This document shows positions 7,615 through 15,565 of a DNA stretch of 17,461 nucleotides, piece by piece. How positions within the stretch are numbered: the stretch's first letter is position 1; every line of letters starts with the position of its first letter. Location of the stretch: assembly GCA_045602005.1 (NCBI GenBank), contig JAZSAS010000033.1, positions 1-17,461 of the forward strand, written 5' to 3'. Under the pieces are notes generated by a model that did not search any database, had not been told where the DNA came from, and saw only the letters and a list, made by a program, of their open reading frames with translations. The stretch comes from UMGS755 sp045602005 (lineage in GTDB: Bacteria > Bacillota > Clostridia > UBA1381 > UBA9506). The position numbers were made by a program, and so were the translations under genes.

Positions 7615-8523
7615 ATGTATGATGTCATTATTGCAGGCGGCGGGCCTGCTGGCTTAAATGCCGCTTTATATACAGCCCGAAGCGGCCTTTCCTGTCTGGT
7701 GCTAGAGAAAATGTTTGCAGGGGGGCAAATGGCAACCACTTCCCTTCTGGAAAATTACATTGGCTTTCCCGACGGAATCGATGCTGTGACCCTGGCCATG
7801 CAAATGGCACAACAGGCAGAAAACGCCGGTGCCCAAATCCGCTATGACGAGATTTTGTCTGTTGACTTGACGAAAGATGTTAAAAAAATTGTTACCTCAA
7901 AAGGCACATTAGAAGCTAAAACCGTGATTCTCTGCACCGGTGCCTCCCCACGAAAGTTGGCTGTGCCCGGCGAAGACCGTTTGCGTGCTAAAGGTGTTTC
8001 CTATTGCGCCACCTGCGACGGCGCTCTGTATAAAAATAAAACCGTTGCCGTGGTCGGCGGCGGAGACACAGCACTGGAAGATGCTCTCGTGTTGGCAAAA
8101 TACTGCAAAAAGGTGTATTTAATTCACCGGCGTGACACGTTCCGTGCTGTTCATTCTCTGGTAAAAAAAGTAGAAGCACTTGAAAATGTTGAACTGATTA
8201 TGAACACCGTCGTTACGGAAATTTTAGGAGAAAAGAACGTCACTGGCATCACACTGCAGAATAAAAATGACGAAAGTCAATGGAACATAGAGCTAAACGG
8301 TGTGTTTATTGCTGTGGGCACCCTGCCCAACACAGCACTTTTCAAAGAGCAGCTGCCCCTGGATGAACAGGGCTACATTCTAACAGATGAAACCATGGAA
8401 ACAGCTCTTTCCGGTGTGTTCGCAGCAGGCGATTTGCGAAAAAAACCCCTGCGGCAGGTGATCACCGCCGCTTCTGACGGTGCTGTTGCCGCTTTCTCTG
8501 CTTTACGTTATCTCACAAATTAA
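7615..8523 (+). CDS. trxB: Thioredoxin-disulfide reductase
   Basis: This NAD(P)H-dependent flavoenzyme reduces thioredoxin-type proteins in the cytoplasm. It has 302 aa, slightly short of the usual 305-320. The FAD site is GGGPAG at 8-13 and FAAGD at 269-273. The active-site dithiol is CATCDG (Cys131, Cys134). The pyridine-nucleotide domain has GGGDTA at 148-153 and HRRDTFRA at 171-178, whose arginines fit NADPH preference. Start: GAGGAAGGA just before ATG. No thioredoxin gene lies in the window. The TAA overlaps the stop of convergent murA, and no terminator lies between them. A ferredoxin-dependent or other low-molecular-weight thiol reductase variant is less likely given HRRDxFRA. Confidence 0.95.
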   Translation: MYDVIIAGGGPAGLNAALYTARSGLSCLVLEKMFAGGQMATTSLLENYIGFPDGIDAVTLAMQMAQQAENAGAQIRYDEILSVDLTKDVKKIVTSKGTLEAKTVILCTGASPRKLAVPGEDRLRAKGVSYCATCDGALYKNKTVAVVGGGDTALEDALVLAKYCKKVYLIHRRDTFRAVHSLVKKVEALENVELIMNTVVTEILGEKNVTGITLQNKNDESQWNIELNGVFIAVGTLPNTALFKEQLPLDEQGYILTDETMETALSGVFAAGDLRKKPLRQVITAASDGAVAAFSALRYLTN

Positions 8524-9776
8524 TCAGGAATCCGTTCTATCTCTGCGCCCAAACGGCGCAGTTTTTTTTCTAACCCCACATAACCCCTTTGAATGTGATA
8601 AATATCTGAAATTTCTGTATCCCCTCTGGCCGCTAGACCGGCAATGACCAATGCGGCTCCTGCACGTAAATCCGTGGCCCTAACCTTAGCACCGGTCAGG
8701 GCCTTATTTCCCTCAATAACAGCATTTCTCCCCGCCACACGAATGGAGGCCCCCATGCGGTTCAACTCTGCAGCGTGCATAAAGCGGTTTTCAAAAACAG
8801 TCTCTGTGATGATGCCCGTTCCCTCCGCAACAGAAAGTAGTGCCGTCATTTGAGCCTGCATGTCTGTGGGAAAACCGGGGAAGGGCAGGGTTTTAATATC
8901 TACCGCCCGATACAAGCCGCTGCTTTCCACACAAATAGAATCACCGGAAATCGTGATGGGAACGCCCATTTCCGTCAGCTTCGCCGTGAGGGGCTTAACA
9001 TAGTCCGGCAGAATATTCTCCACTGTCACTCTGCCGCCTGCAGCCACGGTGGCAACCAAAAAAGTGCCGGCCTCAATTCTGTCAGATATAATTGAATAAC
9101 TAACAGGACGCAGGCTATCAACACCCTGAATTCTAATGTTATCGGTTCCTGCTCCGCTAATGTTAGCGCCCATGCTGCAAAGAAAATTCGCAAGGTCTAC
9201 AATCTCCGGCTCCACAGCCGCATTCTCAATTGTGCTTTCACCCTTTGCTAACACTGCCGCCATCATAATATTCTCAGTGGCACCAACGCTGGGAAAATCC
9301 AAATAAATTCTGGCTCCCCGCAGTTCTTTGGTAGAGACCTCCATGCAGCCACAATTATTTTGAATCTCTGCACCCAGCGCCGCTAACCCTTTCATATGCA
9401 AATCAACAGGACGGGCACCAATAGGGCAGCCGCCGGGCATGGCAATGCTCACCTGCCCCAGGCGCGCCAGCAGCGGTCCCATAACCAAAAAAGACCCCCG
9501 CAGCCTGCCAGCCAAAGGATAGGTCACCACACCGGAATGAAGTGTGGCTGTGTCAATTTCCACACTGTCCGGTTTTATAGAACGCACTTCGCAACCTAAC
9601 TCAGACAAAATCTCACACATAAAAAAAACGTCTGATAAGGGTGGAATATTTCCCAGTTGCACTTTTCCGTCGGCTAAAAGTGACGCCGCCAAAACCGGCA
9701 ATGCAGCATTTTTAGAGCCGGAAACAGATACCCTGCCGCAAAGCGGCTTTCCGCCCCGAATGACGAATTTTTCCAT
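8520..9776 (-). CDS. murA: UDP-N-acetylglucosamine 1-carboxyvinyltransferase
   Basis: MurA transfers enolpyruvate from PEP to UDP-GlcNAc, the first committed step of peptidoglycan precursor synthesis. The protein has 418 aa. Key residues are present: Lys22 in SGSKNAALP, the loop cysteine Cys117 in GGCPIGARPVDLH (the fosfomycin target; Asp here would mark a resistant enzyme), and the catalytic aspartate in FPTDMQAQ. A TTG at 9794 would add six residues. The ATG at 9776 is chosen because AGGG lies 6 nt before it. Many Firmicutes carry two copies (murA1/murA2, also murAA/murAB), and this one cannot be placed by eye. It stands alone, convergent with trxB and divergent from the zinc-ribbon gene. 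Confidence 0.95.
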   Translation of the reverse strand: MEKFVIRGGKPLCGRVSVSGSKNAALPVLAASLLADGKVQLGNIPPLSDVFFMCEILSELGCEVRSIKPDSVEIDTATLHSGVVTYPLAGRLRGSFLVMGPLLARLGQVSIAMPGGCPIGARPVDLHMKGLAALGAEIQNNCGCMEVSTKELRGARIYLDFPSVGATENIMMAAVLAKGESTIENAAVEPEIVDLANFLCSMGANISGAGTDNIRIQGVDSLRPVSYSIISDRIEAGTFLVATVAAGGRVTVENILPDYVKPLTAKLTEMGVPITISGDSICVESSGLYRAVDIKTLPFPGFPTDMQAQMTALLSVAEGTGIITETVFENRFMHAAELNRMGASIRVAGRNAVIEGNKALTGAKVRATDLRAGAALVIAGLAARGDTEISDIYHIQRGYVGLEKKLRRLGAEIERIPD

Positions 9777-9860
9777 GTTTTTCCCTGCTTTCAAATTATC
9801 TCTTTTTCAGTATTGCCCCTTTTTTTTGATACATACAATACAAAAACTGAAAACAATGGA

Positions 9861-9889
9861 TTGTTTTTTTGAGAAAAAACGTGTATAAT
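9861..9889 (+). promoter_or_regulatory. Sigma-A promoter for the zinc-ribbon gene
   Basis: TTGTTT and a consensus TATAAT are separated by 17 bp. The start point is expected near 9896, about 30 nt before the ATG, with AAGGAGG in the leader. Confidence 0.65.
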
Positions 9890-9926
9890 AATGTTAGAGA
9901 ATACATGACAAAAAGGAGGCATATAA

Positions 9927-10286
9927 ATGGAAAAATTTTTCTCAGATGTAAAAAACACGGTTAACAACGCTGTTAAAAAATCCGGTGAGCTGGTGGAGCT
10001 GACAAAGGTGAAGCTGGCTGTGGTTGACACAAAAAACGCTATTCAAACCCGCTACACAAAGCTGGGTGAGCTGGCTTATCTGGCAGCCAAGGGAGAAGAC
10101 ACCTCCGCTAGCGACGCCGAGGTTTTAGTCTCGGAGATTGACGAGCTGAAAGAAAAACTTGCCTCTCAGGAGGCAAAGGCAGCTGACCTTGCAAACAAAA
10201 AAATTTGCGCCAGCTGTGGCAAAGCCATCAGTGACGAGGCTGCTTTCTGCCCGGCATGCGGCAATCCCATGGCTAAACCTGAATAA
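9927..10286 (+). CDS. Small coiled-coil / zinc-ribbon protein
   Basis: A 119-aa protein of unknown function. Residues 1-90 are helical and highly charged (KVKLAVVDTKNAIQTRYTKLG; then a heptad-like EIDELKEKLASQEAKAADL at 70-88). The C-terminus is a zinc ribbon with CASC (Cys94, Cys97) and CPAC (Cys108, Cys111), of the zinc_ribbon_2 style. There is no signal peptide or membrane segment. The start has AAGGAGG 8 nt upstream and a consensus promoter, so good expression is likely. The gene is monocistronic and ends at a bidirectional terminator. Similar helix-plus-ribbon proteins are common in Clostridia, but I know of no defined role. Confidence 0.85.
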   Translation: MEKFFSDVKNTVNNAVKKSGELVELTKVKLAVVDTKNAIQTRYTKLGELAYLAAKGEDTSASDAEVLVSEIDELKEKLASQEAKAADLANKKICASCGKAISDEAAFCPACGNPMAKPE

Positions 10287-10304
10287 AAAAATTTCAATTG
10301 AAAA

Positions 10305-10352
10305 AAACCATTGATGCTGAATCGCCTGTCTTGCGCTATGCATCAATGGTTT
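10305..10352. terminator. Bidirectional intrinsic terminator
   Basis: AAACCATTGATGC pairs perfectly with GCATCAATGGTTT (13 bp) around a 22-nt loop that holds a small inner CGC/GCG stem. On the minus strand it runs into T7, a canonical terminator for the M14 peptidase gene. On the plus strand it is followed by TTTGTTTATG, a weaker tract serving the zinc-ribbon gene. Confidence 0.8.
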
Positions 10353-10366
10353 GTTTATGCCCTTTT

Positions 10367-11278
10367 TTATGCTCCCATTAAGTATAAAAGCATGGGCAGA
10401 TTATCACGATAGATCTTTTCAAATTGAGAAAGAGGCAAAGGGTTCTCTCCCAAACCCGCCTCAATGGTGAAGGCAGGAATGAAAAACTTGTCAATGACCC
10501 AGTCCTTATAGCCGGAATAACTGGCCATGCCATCTGTCTGGTCTAAGGCATAACCGCTGACTTCTGAAAGTGCTTTTGCCATTTGCCTGCCCTTTTCTGT
10601 TGATTTTGATTCAAAATCATAATAAATGACCTCGCCCTGTGTATGGTAGGCAACAACAACATCAGGATGAAATTCTCTCGTAAAATCTGCCACCGCTTTA
10701 GATTCCGGTTCGCTTTCCGGTTCACTGCCGCTAAAGCGCGTGGGGCCGGGGCCGTAAATTCCCAGTTTATGCTGCATAAAAACACCCTTGTAAAAAGCTG
10801 CATCATAATTATGATTCAAATCCACGCCATGCAGATTCGCCTGCCATTTTGAAAAGTCTGTACTGTCACCGTTATAGGATTTCAGTCGGGTTTTAGTCAA
10901 CACCGGCAAATCCTCTGTGAGTCCACGAAGCACAAGGTTAACACCATCCGGATTGACCATTGGCAAAAACACAACCGTCACCTGCTCATACAGACTGCGA
11001 AAGTCTGCAGTTCCAATGCTGGTGCCATTTACATAATGATAACAACAGGTCTCTAACATGGTCATCAGGAGAAGAGATGTAATCCACTCCATGCCGTGAT
11101 GGGCACCATTAAAAAATAGCCGGCGTTCTCCTCTGCCCCAACTGACCGCAGAAAGCGTCCGCCCTGCCACAGACTTGCCAACAGAAAAAGCCTTTAAAAA
11201 TGGATACGTTCCCAAAAGCAGGCCCATGTCCTGCTGCATAACCCCATGGGTATATTCTCTTGGACTGACAATAAACAA
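10367..11278 (-). CDS. M14 family zinc carboxypeptidase (gamma-D-Glu-diamino acid endopeptidase-like)
   Basis: A 303-aa metallopeptidase of the M14 family, closest in motif style to the ENP1-like enzymes that cut gamma-D-Glu-diaminopimelate bonds in muropeptides. Zinc ligands are His61 and Glu64 in HGMEW and His212 in AYHTQG. The substrate segments NPDG (109-112) and GVDLNHN (151-157) are present, and the catalytic Glu273 sits in TIEAG. The usual arginine of LNRN is His here. No signal peptide or LysM is seen, so it probably acts in the cytoplasm, perhaps in cell-wall recycling. The start is a TTG at 11278, kept because REYTHGVMQQDM aligns with the family N-terminus. Its weak AGGGCGG site lies in a hairpin. 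A later ATG (11239) would remove conserved sequence. Confidence 0.88.
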   Translation of the reverse strand: MFIVSPREYTHGVMQQDMGLLLGTYPFLKAFSVGKSVAGRTLSAVSWGRGERRLFFNGAHHGMEWITSLLLMTMLETCCYHYVNGTSIGTADFRSLYEQVTVVFLPMVNPDGVNLVLRGLTEDLPVLTKTRLKSYNGDSTDFSKWQANLHGVDLNHNYDAAFYKGVFMQHKLGIYGPGPTRFSGSEPESEPESKAVADFTREFHPDVVVAYHTQGEVIYYDFESKSTEKGRQMAKALSEVSGYALDQTDGMASYSGYKDWVIDKFFIPAFTIEAGLGENPLPLSQFEKIYRDNLPMLLYLMGA

Positions 11279-11281
11279 AAC

Positions 11282-11334
11282 AACACCGCCCTATATGATT
11301 TCTATTATCAGTATATAAGGTCGGTGTTTTTTTT
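11282..11334 (+). terminator. Terminator-like hairpin over the M14 gene leader
   Basis: AACACCGCCCTATAT (11282-11296) pairs with ATATAAGGTCGGTGTT (11313-11328) with one mismatch and one bulge. Eight T residues follow on the plus strand (11327-11334), an intrinsic terminator form. On the minus strand the same hairpin lies in the leader of the M14 gene and buries its AGGGCGG ribosome site. Which role applies is not settled. No plus-strand gene ends just before it. Confidence 0.55.
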
Positions 11335-11445
11335 AGAATTTGTACCACGAAATACATTCACATCGAAATCACCGTAATCTCCCAAATGTATAGAATTCCA
11401 TTTTCTGGGCATGCTAATTACAAATACGTCCAAGGAGGAAACGAC

Positions 11446-12195
11446 ATGAAAAAGAATTCTAAAAAAACAAAACAAGTGCAGAAGAAACAGAAGTCATCGG
11501 GTTTTAAGATAGCGTCCTACATAGGCGTGTGTACGCTGGTCTCTGTAGGGCTTGTCACCTTAGTCACCCTTTGGCGCCTTTCAAACGTATCGCTGACACT
11601 GGAAAACAACACCCCTGTCACTCTGCCCACCATAGTGCCGGTACAGACCTCTCCCCCCTTGCCGTCATCCACGAACCCGCCTCCGGTTCCTTCGATTGCG
11701 CCCACCACTCCACCACCGAAACCAGAGACTTCTGCCGCACCGGTCATCAACCAGCCAGAAGCCTTTGATATAATCCTACCCATAAATGCCGAAATTCTCA
11801 CGCCCCACTCACCGGATAAACTTCTCTACTCAAAAACCATGGGCGACTGGCGCATCCACACGGGGCTTGATTTGGCTGCCGATACCGGCACAGAGGTCAA
11901 GGCCGCAGCTGAAGGCATGGTTTGTAAGGCTTATAATGACCCTCTGATGGGACACACCATTATATTAAGCCACCAATCCGGTTATCAGACAGTCTATCAA
12001 AATCTATCCTCCACCGAGATGGTGACACAGGGGCAAACAGTTGCACAAGGTCAGGTTATTGCCGCTGTGGGGGACAGTGCAGCTGCTGAAATGCTGGAAA
12101 AAGCGCATCTTCACTTCGCCTTGAAGCAAGAGGAGAACTTCTGCAATCCTCTTGAATACGTTAACAATAACCCTAATGTTACTAGCTCCCCTTAA
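11446..12195 (+). CDS. M23 (LytM) peptidase domain protein, SpoIIQ-like
   Basis: A 249-aa single-pass membrane protein with an external LytM domain. It has a Lys-rich cytoplasmic head (1-20), a membrane segment near 21-43, and a Pro/Thr/Ser-rich spacer at about 56-105. The LytM domain follows, with YSKTMGDWRIHTGLDLAADTGTEVKAA and HLHFALKQEENFCNPLEYV. The zinc ligands His138, Asp142 (HTGLD) and His223 with His221 (HLH) are all present, so it may be active, unlike the degenerate B. subtilis SpoIIQ. The YSKTMGDWRxHxGLD pattern is SpoIIQ-like, suggesting a forespore partner of SpoIIIAH, but a vegetative hydrolase or activator is possible. The ATG at 11446 is chosen for AAGGAGG 7 nt upstream; an in-frame ATG at 11386 has no site. 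Confidence 0.85.
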   Translation: MKKNSKKTKQVQKKQKSSGFKIASYIGVCTLVSVGLVTLVTLWRLSNVSLTLENNTPVTLPTIVPVQTSPPLPSSTNPPPVPSIAPTTPPPKPETSAAPVINQPEAFDIILPINAEILTPHSPDKLLYSKTMGDWRIHTGLDLAADTGTEVKAAAEGMVCKAYNDPLMGHTIILSHQSGYQTVYQNLSSTEMVTQGQTVAQGQVIAAVGDSAAAEMLEKAHLHFALKQEENFCNPLEYVNNNPNVTSSP

Positions 12196-12231
12196 GGGTT
12201 AAGTAAATTGTGTTCTTCTATGTAAAGGGGT

Positions 12232-12251
12232 CCAGAGGCAAAGCCCCTGTG
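12232..12251 (+). repeat. Short GC-rich hairpin, possible dispersed repeat
   Basis: CAGAGGC-AAA-GCCCCTG forms a small stem with one mismatch, preceded by AAAGGGGTC and followed by TGTCGTTTCC. It resembles the short GGGTCCAG...CCCCTGG hairpins scattered between genes in Clostridia. Only one copy is in the window, so the call is weak. Confidence 0.3.
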
Positions 12252-12278
12252 TCGTTTCCTGTAGTTTTCGTTATACAA

Positions 12279-12306
12279 AAAAGGGTTGTTTAAAAACAAC
12301 CCTTTT
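12279..12306 (-). terminator. Intrinsic terminator of the ltaS-like/DUF1015 operon
   Basis: AAAAGGGTTGTTT pairs perfectly with AAACAACCCTTTT (13 bp). On the minus strand it is followed by T6 and lies 18 nt after the DUF1015 stop. On the plus strand it may also stop transcripts of the M23 gene, with a shorter T4 tract. Confidence 0.85.
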
Positions 12307-12323
12307 AAAGCAGCAATTTCGCC

Positions 12324-13595
12324 TTATTTGATTTTTCTTGCCTCTGTATAGAATCGTTTATCGCAGGCTTCACCCATAGAGAAGGTCTTTCTGGGCAATG
12401 CGCCATCTAAAATAACTGATTTATACAAATCGGATTTATCCATTGACTCCAGAATAATACCAAAGTTTGAAGTGTTTTCACATAATTTATGAACCACATC
12501 TTCACCGTGGATATAATCAACCTCGCAGTTCTGCTTCTGAGAAAAAGCATCCAACGCTTTCTGCACGGTGGCCACCGTTAAATACTCTGTGGGATTGGTC
12601 ACCGTTACTTTTTTATCCTCGCCCCGATAAACCAATATAAAGGTTTGACCAACCGCATTTTCATCATAACTAATGTCATATTCCTGCTCCAGCAATGCCA
12701 GAAATTCTGCTCCGTCTGCATCAAAAATCACACGATGGATAGCCTCAAACTCTAAAGATTTGTCGTGAAGGTTAACCAGCTCGCAAAGGGCATACCGTGC
12801 CGGTGAGTTTTTCGCTTGCTCCTCCCCGATTTCAGCCTTTAAATTCTCATAATAAGCCTTGGCGGTTGCCAAAGAATGATTGCCGTCACCCATAGCATAA
12901 ACCAAGGGAGAATCCTTTTGCACACCATACTTTTGATTAAAACTGTCAAGGTCAGATAGCGCCGCCAGCTTTTTATCCAGAGCCTCACAAGCCTCATCAC
13001 TCATTTTATAACCGGTGATGTGACCTGAATCCTGCATCATGTCAAAATCATAGAGCTTCTCAAAATCTTCTGTTAATGCACTGTTGCATTCCACAATATC
13101 ACAAGCAGCATCATCAATCAGCATCATAATGTGGGGCAACTCAATCAGCGCTTCACGCCGCACCTTCAGTCTGGGAGGAATGCGGGAAACCACCGTTCCC
13201 TCCGTGGCACGGATTTTGGTTTGAGAGCCAACGCTGTAATCATAATCCTCCAAATCAACAGCACCCACAACGCCCAGCCGTTTCACACCGCTGGCAAGGG
13301 TTCTCTCCACATATACATAGGTGTTTTTATACTCTGTAAAAATCTCCTCTGCCATATACTGCTTCATGGTGGCATTGGCCCTTTTGATGCGTTCATCAAT
13401 ATCAGCGTCATTTAAGTATATTTCCGGTATGGTCAAGCGCAATGTTGACGGGTTCTCTCCCACAAATTCAGAAACCGCCTGCCAATACTCCGGCTCAGAA
13501 GTATATTGGTCGCAAGCTACCACACTCCATTGCTTCATTTTCTCACTGTCTTTTGAAAACTTCGGCAATAAAATATCTGCCCTTTGAAATGTCAT
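12324..13595 (-). CDS. DUF1015 domain-containing protein
   Basis: A 423-aa soluble protein of the DUF1015 family, function not established. Recognisable family segments are the N-terminal RADILLPKF with VVACDQYTSEPEYW (25-38), IRATEGTVVSRIPPRLKVR (128-146), and the conserved glycine-aspartate loop MGDGNHSLATAKA (235-247). That loop corresponds to the GDG/DGHHR loop of relatives and is a likely active or nucleotide-binding site. There is no signal peptide or membrane segment. Start: AGGTGA 6 nt before the ATG. It begins 20 bp after the ltaS-like gene and shares its terminator, so the two form an operon. A link to envelope phosphoglycerol chemistry is inferred only from this. Confidence 0.9.
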   Translation of the reverse strand: MTFQRADILLPKFSKDSEKMKQWSVVACDQYTSEPEYWQAVSEFVGENPSTLRLTIPEIYLNDADIDERIKRANATMKQYMAEEIFTEYKNTYVYVERTLASGVKRLGVVGAVDLEDYDYSVGSQTKIRATEGTVVSRIPPRLKVRREALIELPHIMMLIDDAACDIVECNSALTEDFEKLYDFDMMQDSGHITGYKMSDEACEALDKKLAALSDLDSFNQKYGVQKDSPLVYAMGDGNHSLATAKAYYENLKAEIGEEQAKNSPARYALCELVNLHDKSLEFEAIHRVIFDADGAEFLALLEQEYDISYDENAVGQTFILVYRGEDKKVTVTNPTEYLTVATVQKALDAFSQKQNCEVDYIHGEDVVHKLCENTSNFGIILESMDKSDLYKSVILDGALPRKTFSMGEACDKRFYTEARKIK

Positions 13596-13615
13596 TGTGA
13601 ATCACCTTTCTGTTT

Positions 13616-15466
13616 TTATTGATTTTCCTCAGCAAATGCTTCGTTTTTCATATAATATTCCACCCCTGCCTGGTTCAGCAATGTTTCATCGTCTGCCAGC
13701 TCAGACCGCAGGCGGTATATTTCATTTTTGCCGACATACACCGGATTGATAACGCTGTAAGTCTCCTTAACCGATTGCAGATAGTTCAAATAGGCCGGAC
13801 CTGAAAGGCCGGTATATTCAAATAACTCATTCATAAGCAACATTGGTGAAACCGTGCTGCCCGTTCCCTGAAAATCCCGCTGCAACCGTTCCTTTGCCGC
13901 CTCGTTTGCATAAAAAACATAGGGCGTTTCATAATAGTTTGCAGCGCCCTCCGGCGACATGAAGCTAATGTCAATGCCCAGCTTTTCATAGGCCGCATTG
14001 CTCCCCAAATGGGGATTATGGTCGCCAAACAAAATCAGCACAACAGGCTCAGGGCAACCGTCAATATAGGCCCTCAGTTTGCCCAACGCACGGTCGGTTT
14101 TATGAATACCGTAAAAATAGCTGTTAACAGTGTTAAATTCTTCATCTGTATACGCCGCCGGTTTGCGGATATAATCCGGTATCGGCTTTTCTGCCTCATA
14201 AGGGCCGTGATTCTGATAGGTAACGCTAAAATTGAAATAGGGCTGCCCTTTCCCGGCAACTTCTTCAAAACCCGCAGTGATATAATCAAAAAAATCATAG
14301 TCGCTGAGAAGGCCCTGATAGCGTTCCTCTTCCAGTTCTCCGTCTGAAACGGCATGATACGTGTTTTCCTGATTATCAAAATTATCAAAGCCCAAATATT
14401 TGTTAATCTCTTCACGGTTATAAAACCAGCCGTAGCAAGGATGCATGGCTTCTGTATAATATCCCTGAGATTTGAAATAACGCACATAAGACTCTACGTT
14501 TTTATTGTGAAAATTTGTGTCGCCATATCCCGTTAAAAAGGCTCTCTCTGTTTCCACAGTGCCGCCGGCAAAAACATTGGTATAAAGCCTTCCGCTGTAA
14601 GCCTGTTTCTGCAGCCTGTGGAAATTCTGATAAGGGTCTATGGCAAACTCAATGCTGTCAAACCGGCTTAAATCATTGTAGGCCTCCAGCATAATGCTGA
14701 TAAAGTGCACCTTTTTTTCGTCCTCCAAAGGCACAGTATCATAGGTAGAGAGCATAGCCGCCGCCTCTTTTTTATCATATCCCTCAGGGGGCATCATAAT
14801 GGCCTCCGGCATGCTTTCCATAAAGGAATATATCACACCCCGGCACATCGCCTGATTGCCGGCTTTCCAGGCAGGCTTAAAAGCATCGTTCCAGGTGATA
14901 TCGTGAATATAAACATTGCCAAAATAAAGAAAGTTACAAGATAAAACCAAAGACAGCACGGCACCTGTAACACCGGCGACTCTCACCCAAGACTTCATTT
15001 GTTTCACTTTGAAAAAGAAAAAGCAAAACACTGCCCCTAAAACAATAAAAATCAACGTGCAAAGAGAGACCTCGTCCAGATATAAGGCATAGTGCTCTGT
15101 CATTTTCGTGGCTTCGCTTGCCAAGAGCACATCTTCAAAAACAAAAGGGGTATCCCGAAAAATCATTTTAAACCGATTGACCTCTGCAATGATAAACGCA
15201 AGCAACGCCGTTATCGAAAAACTAACCCAAGGTCTGGCACTTAAAAAAAACAGCAGCGCCATCACGCAGAACAGGGGCCAGATATTAAGCGCCACCACCA
15301 GCGGACTGGTCAATAACTCTCCAATTAAAGAAACATCACAAGGCACAACCGTTAGAACCAGCATACAAATACCTAACAGCACGCTGAGAAAAAGCAAGCC
15401 ACCGCCGGCCTGCAGCCATGATACTCTAATGTCACGAACCGGCGTAATCTGCCGTTTAAGTTCCAT
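13616..15466 (-). CDS. LtaS-family phosphoglycerol transferase (sulfatase fold)
   Basis: A 616-aa membrane enzyme of the LTA synthase family, which moves glycerol-phosphate from phosphatidylglycerol to a growing polymer or glycan outside the membrane. Five hydrophobic segments lie in residues 17-185, then the extracellular sulfatase-type domain. Catalytic pieces match LtaS: Glu261 in ISIMLEAYNDL, the nucleophile Thr303 in FAGGTVETE, His420 in TYQNHGPY, and Asp482-His483 in FGDHNPHLG. GGTVETE differs from the GTSDSE of staphylococcal LtaS and is closer to clostridial relatives, so the acceptor is uncertain. The start is an ATG with G5 9 nt upstream, behind a 93-nt leader and a strong promoter. 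First gene of the operon with DUF1015. Confidence 0.92.
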   Translation of the reverse strand: MELKRQITPVRDIRVSWLQAGGGLLFLSVLLGICMLVLTVVPCDVSLIGELLTSPLVVALNIWPLFCVMALLFFLSARPWVSFSITALLAFIIAEVNRFKMIFRDTPFVFEDVLLASEATKMTEHYALYLDEVSLCTLIFIVLGAVFCFFFFKVKQMKSWVRVAGVTGAVLSLVLSCNFLYFGNVYIHDITWNDAFKPAWKAGNQAMCRGVIYSFMESMPEAIMMPPEGYDKKEAAAMLSTYDTVPLEDEKKVHFISIMLEAYNDLSRFDSIEFAIDPYQNFHRLQKQAYSGRLYTNVFAGGTVETERAFLTGYGDTNFHNKNVESYVRYFKSQGYYTEAMHPCYGWFYNREEINKYLGFDNFDNQENTYHAVSDGELEEERYQGLLSDYDFFDYITAGFEEVAGKGQPYFNFSVTYQNHGPYEAEKPIPDYIRKPAAYTDEEFNTVNSYFYGIHKTDRALGKLRAYIDGCPEPVVLILFGDHNPHLGSNAAYEKLGIDISFMSPEGAANYYETPYVFYANEAAKERLQRDFQGTGSTVSPMLLMNELFEYTGLSGPAYLNYLQSVKETYSVINPVYVGKNEIYRLRSELADDETLLNQAGVEYYMKNEAFAEENQ

Positions 15467-15565
15467 TTGTCTATTCCCCCGCCATCATGTAAATGAAATA
15501 TAGCTATTACTATTAAATCAATCATACAATTATGTCACTTGTTAAATAAAATCACGCATGCATCA

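Noticed and set aside
9777..9794. TTG start adding six residues to MurA
   Set aside because: The ATG at 9776 has an AGGG at proper distance and gives the MEKFVIRGGK N-terminus and Lys22 numbering usual for MurA.
11386..11445. In-frame N-terminal extension of the M23 protein from ATG 11386
   Set aside because: No ribosome site precedes it, and the proper AAGGAGG lies inside the extension, directly before the ATG at 11446.
14009..14487. Frames on both strands inside the ltaS-like gene
   Set aside because: They are shadows of a continuous sulfatase-fold domain with all catalytic residues in place.
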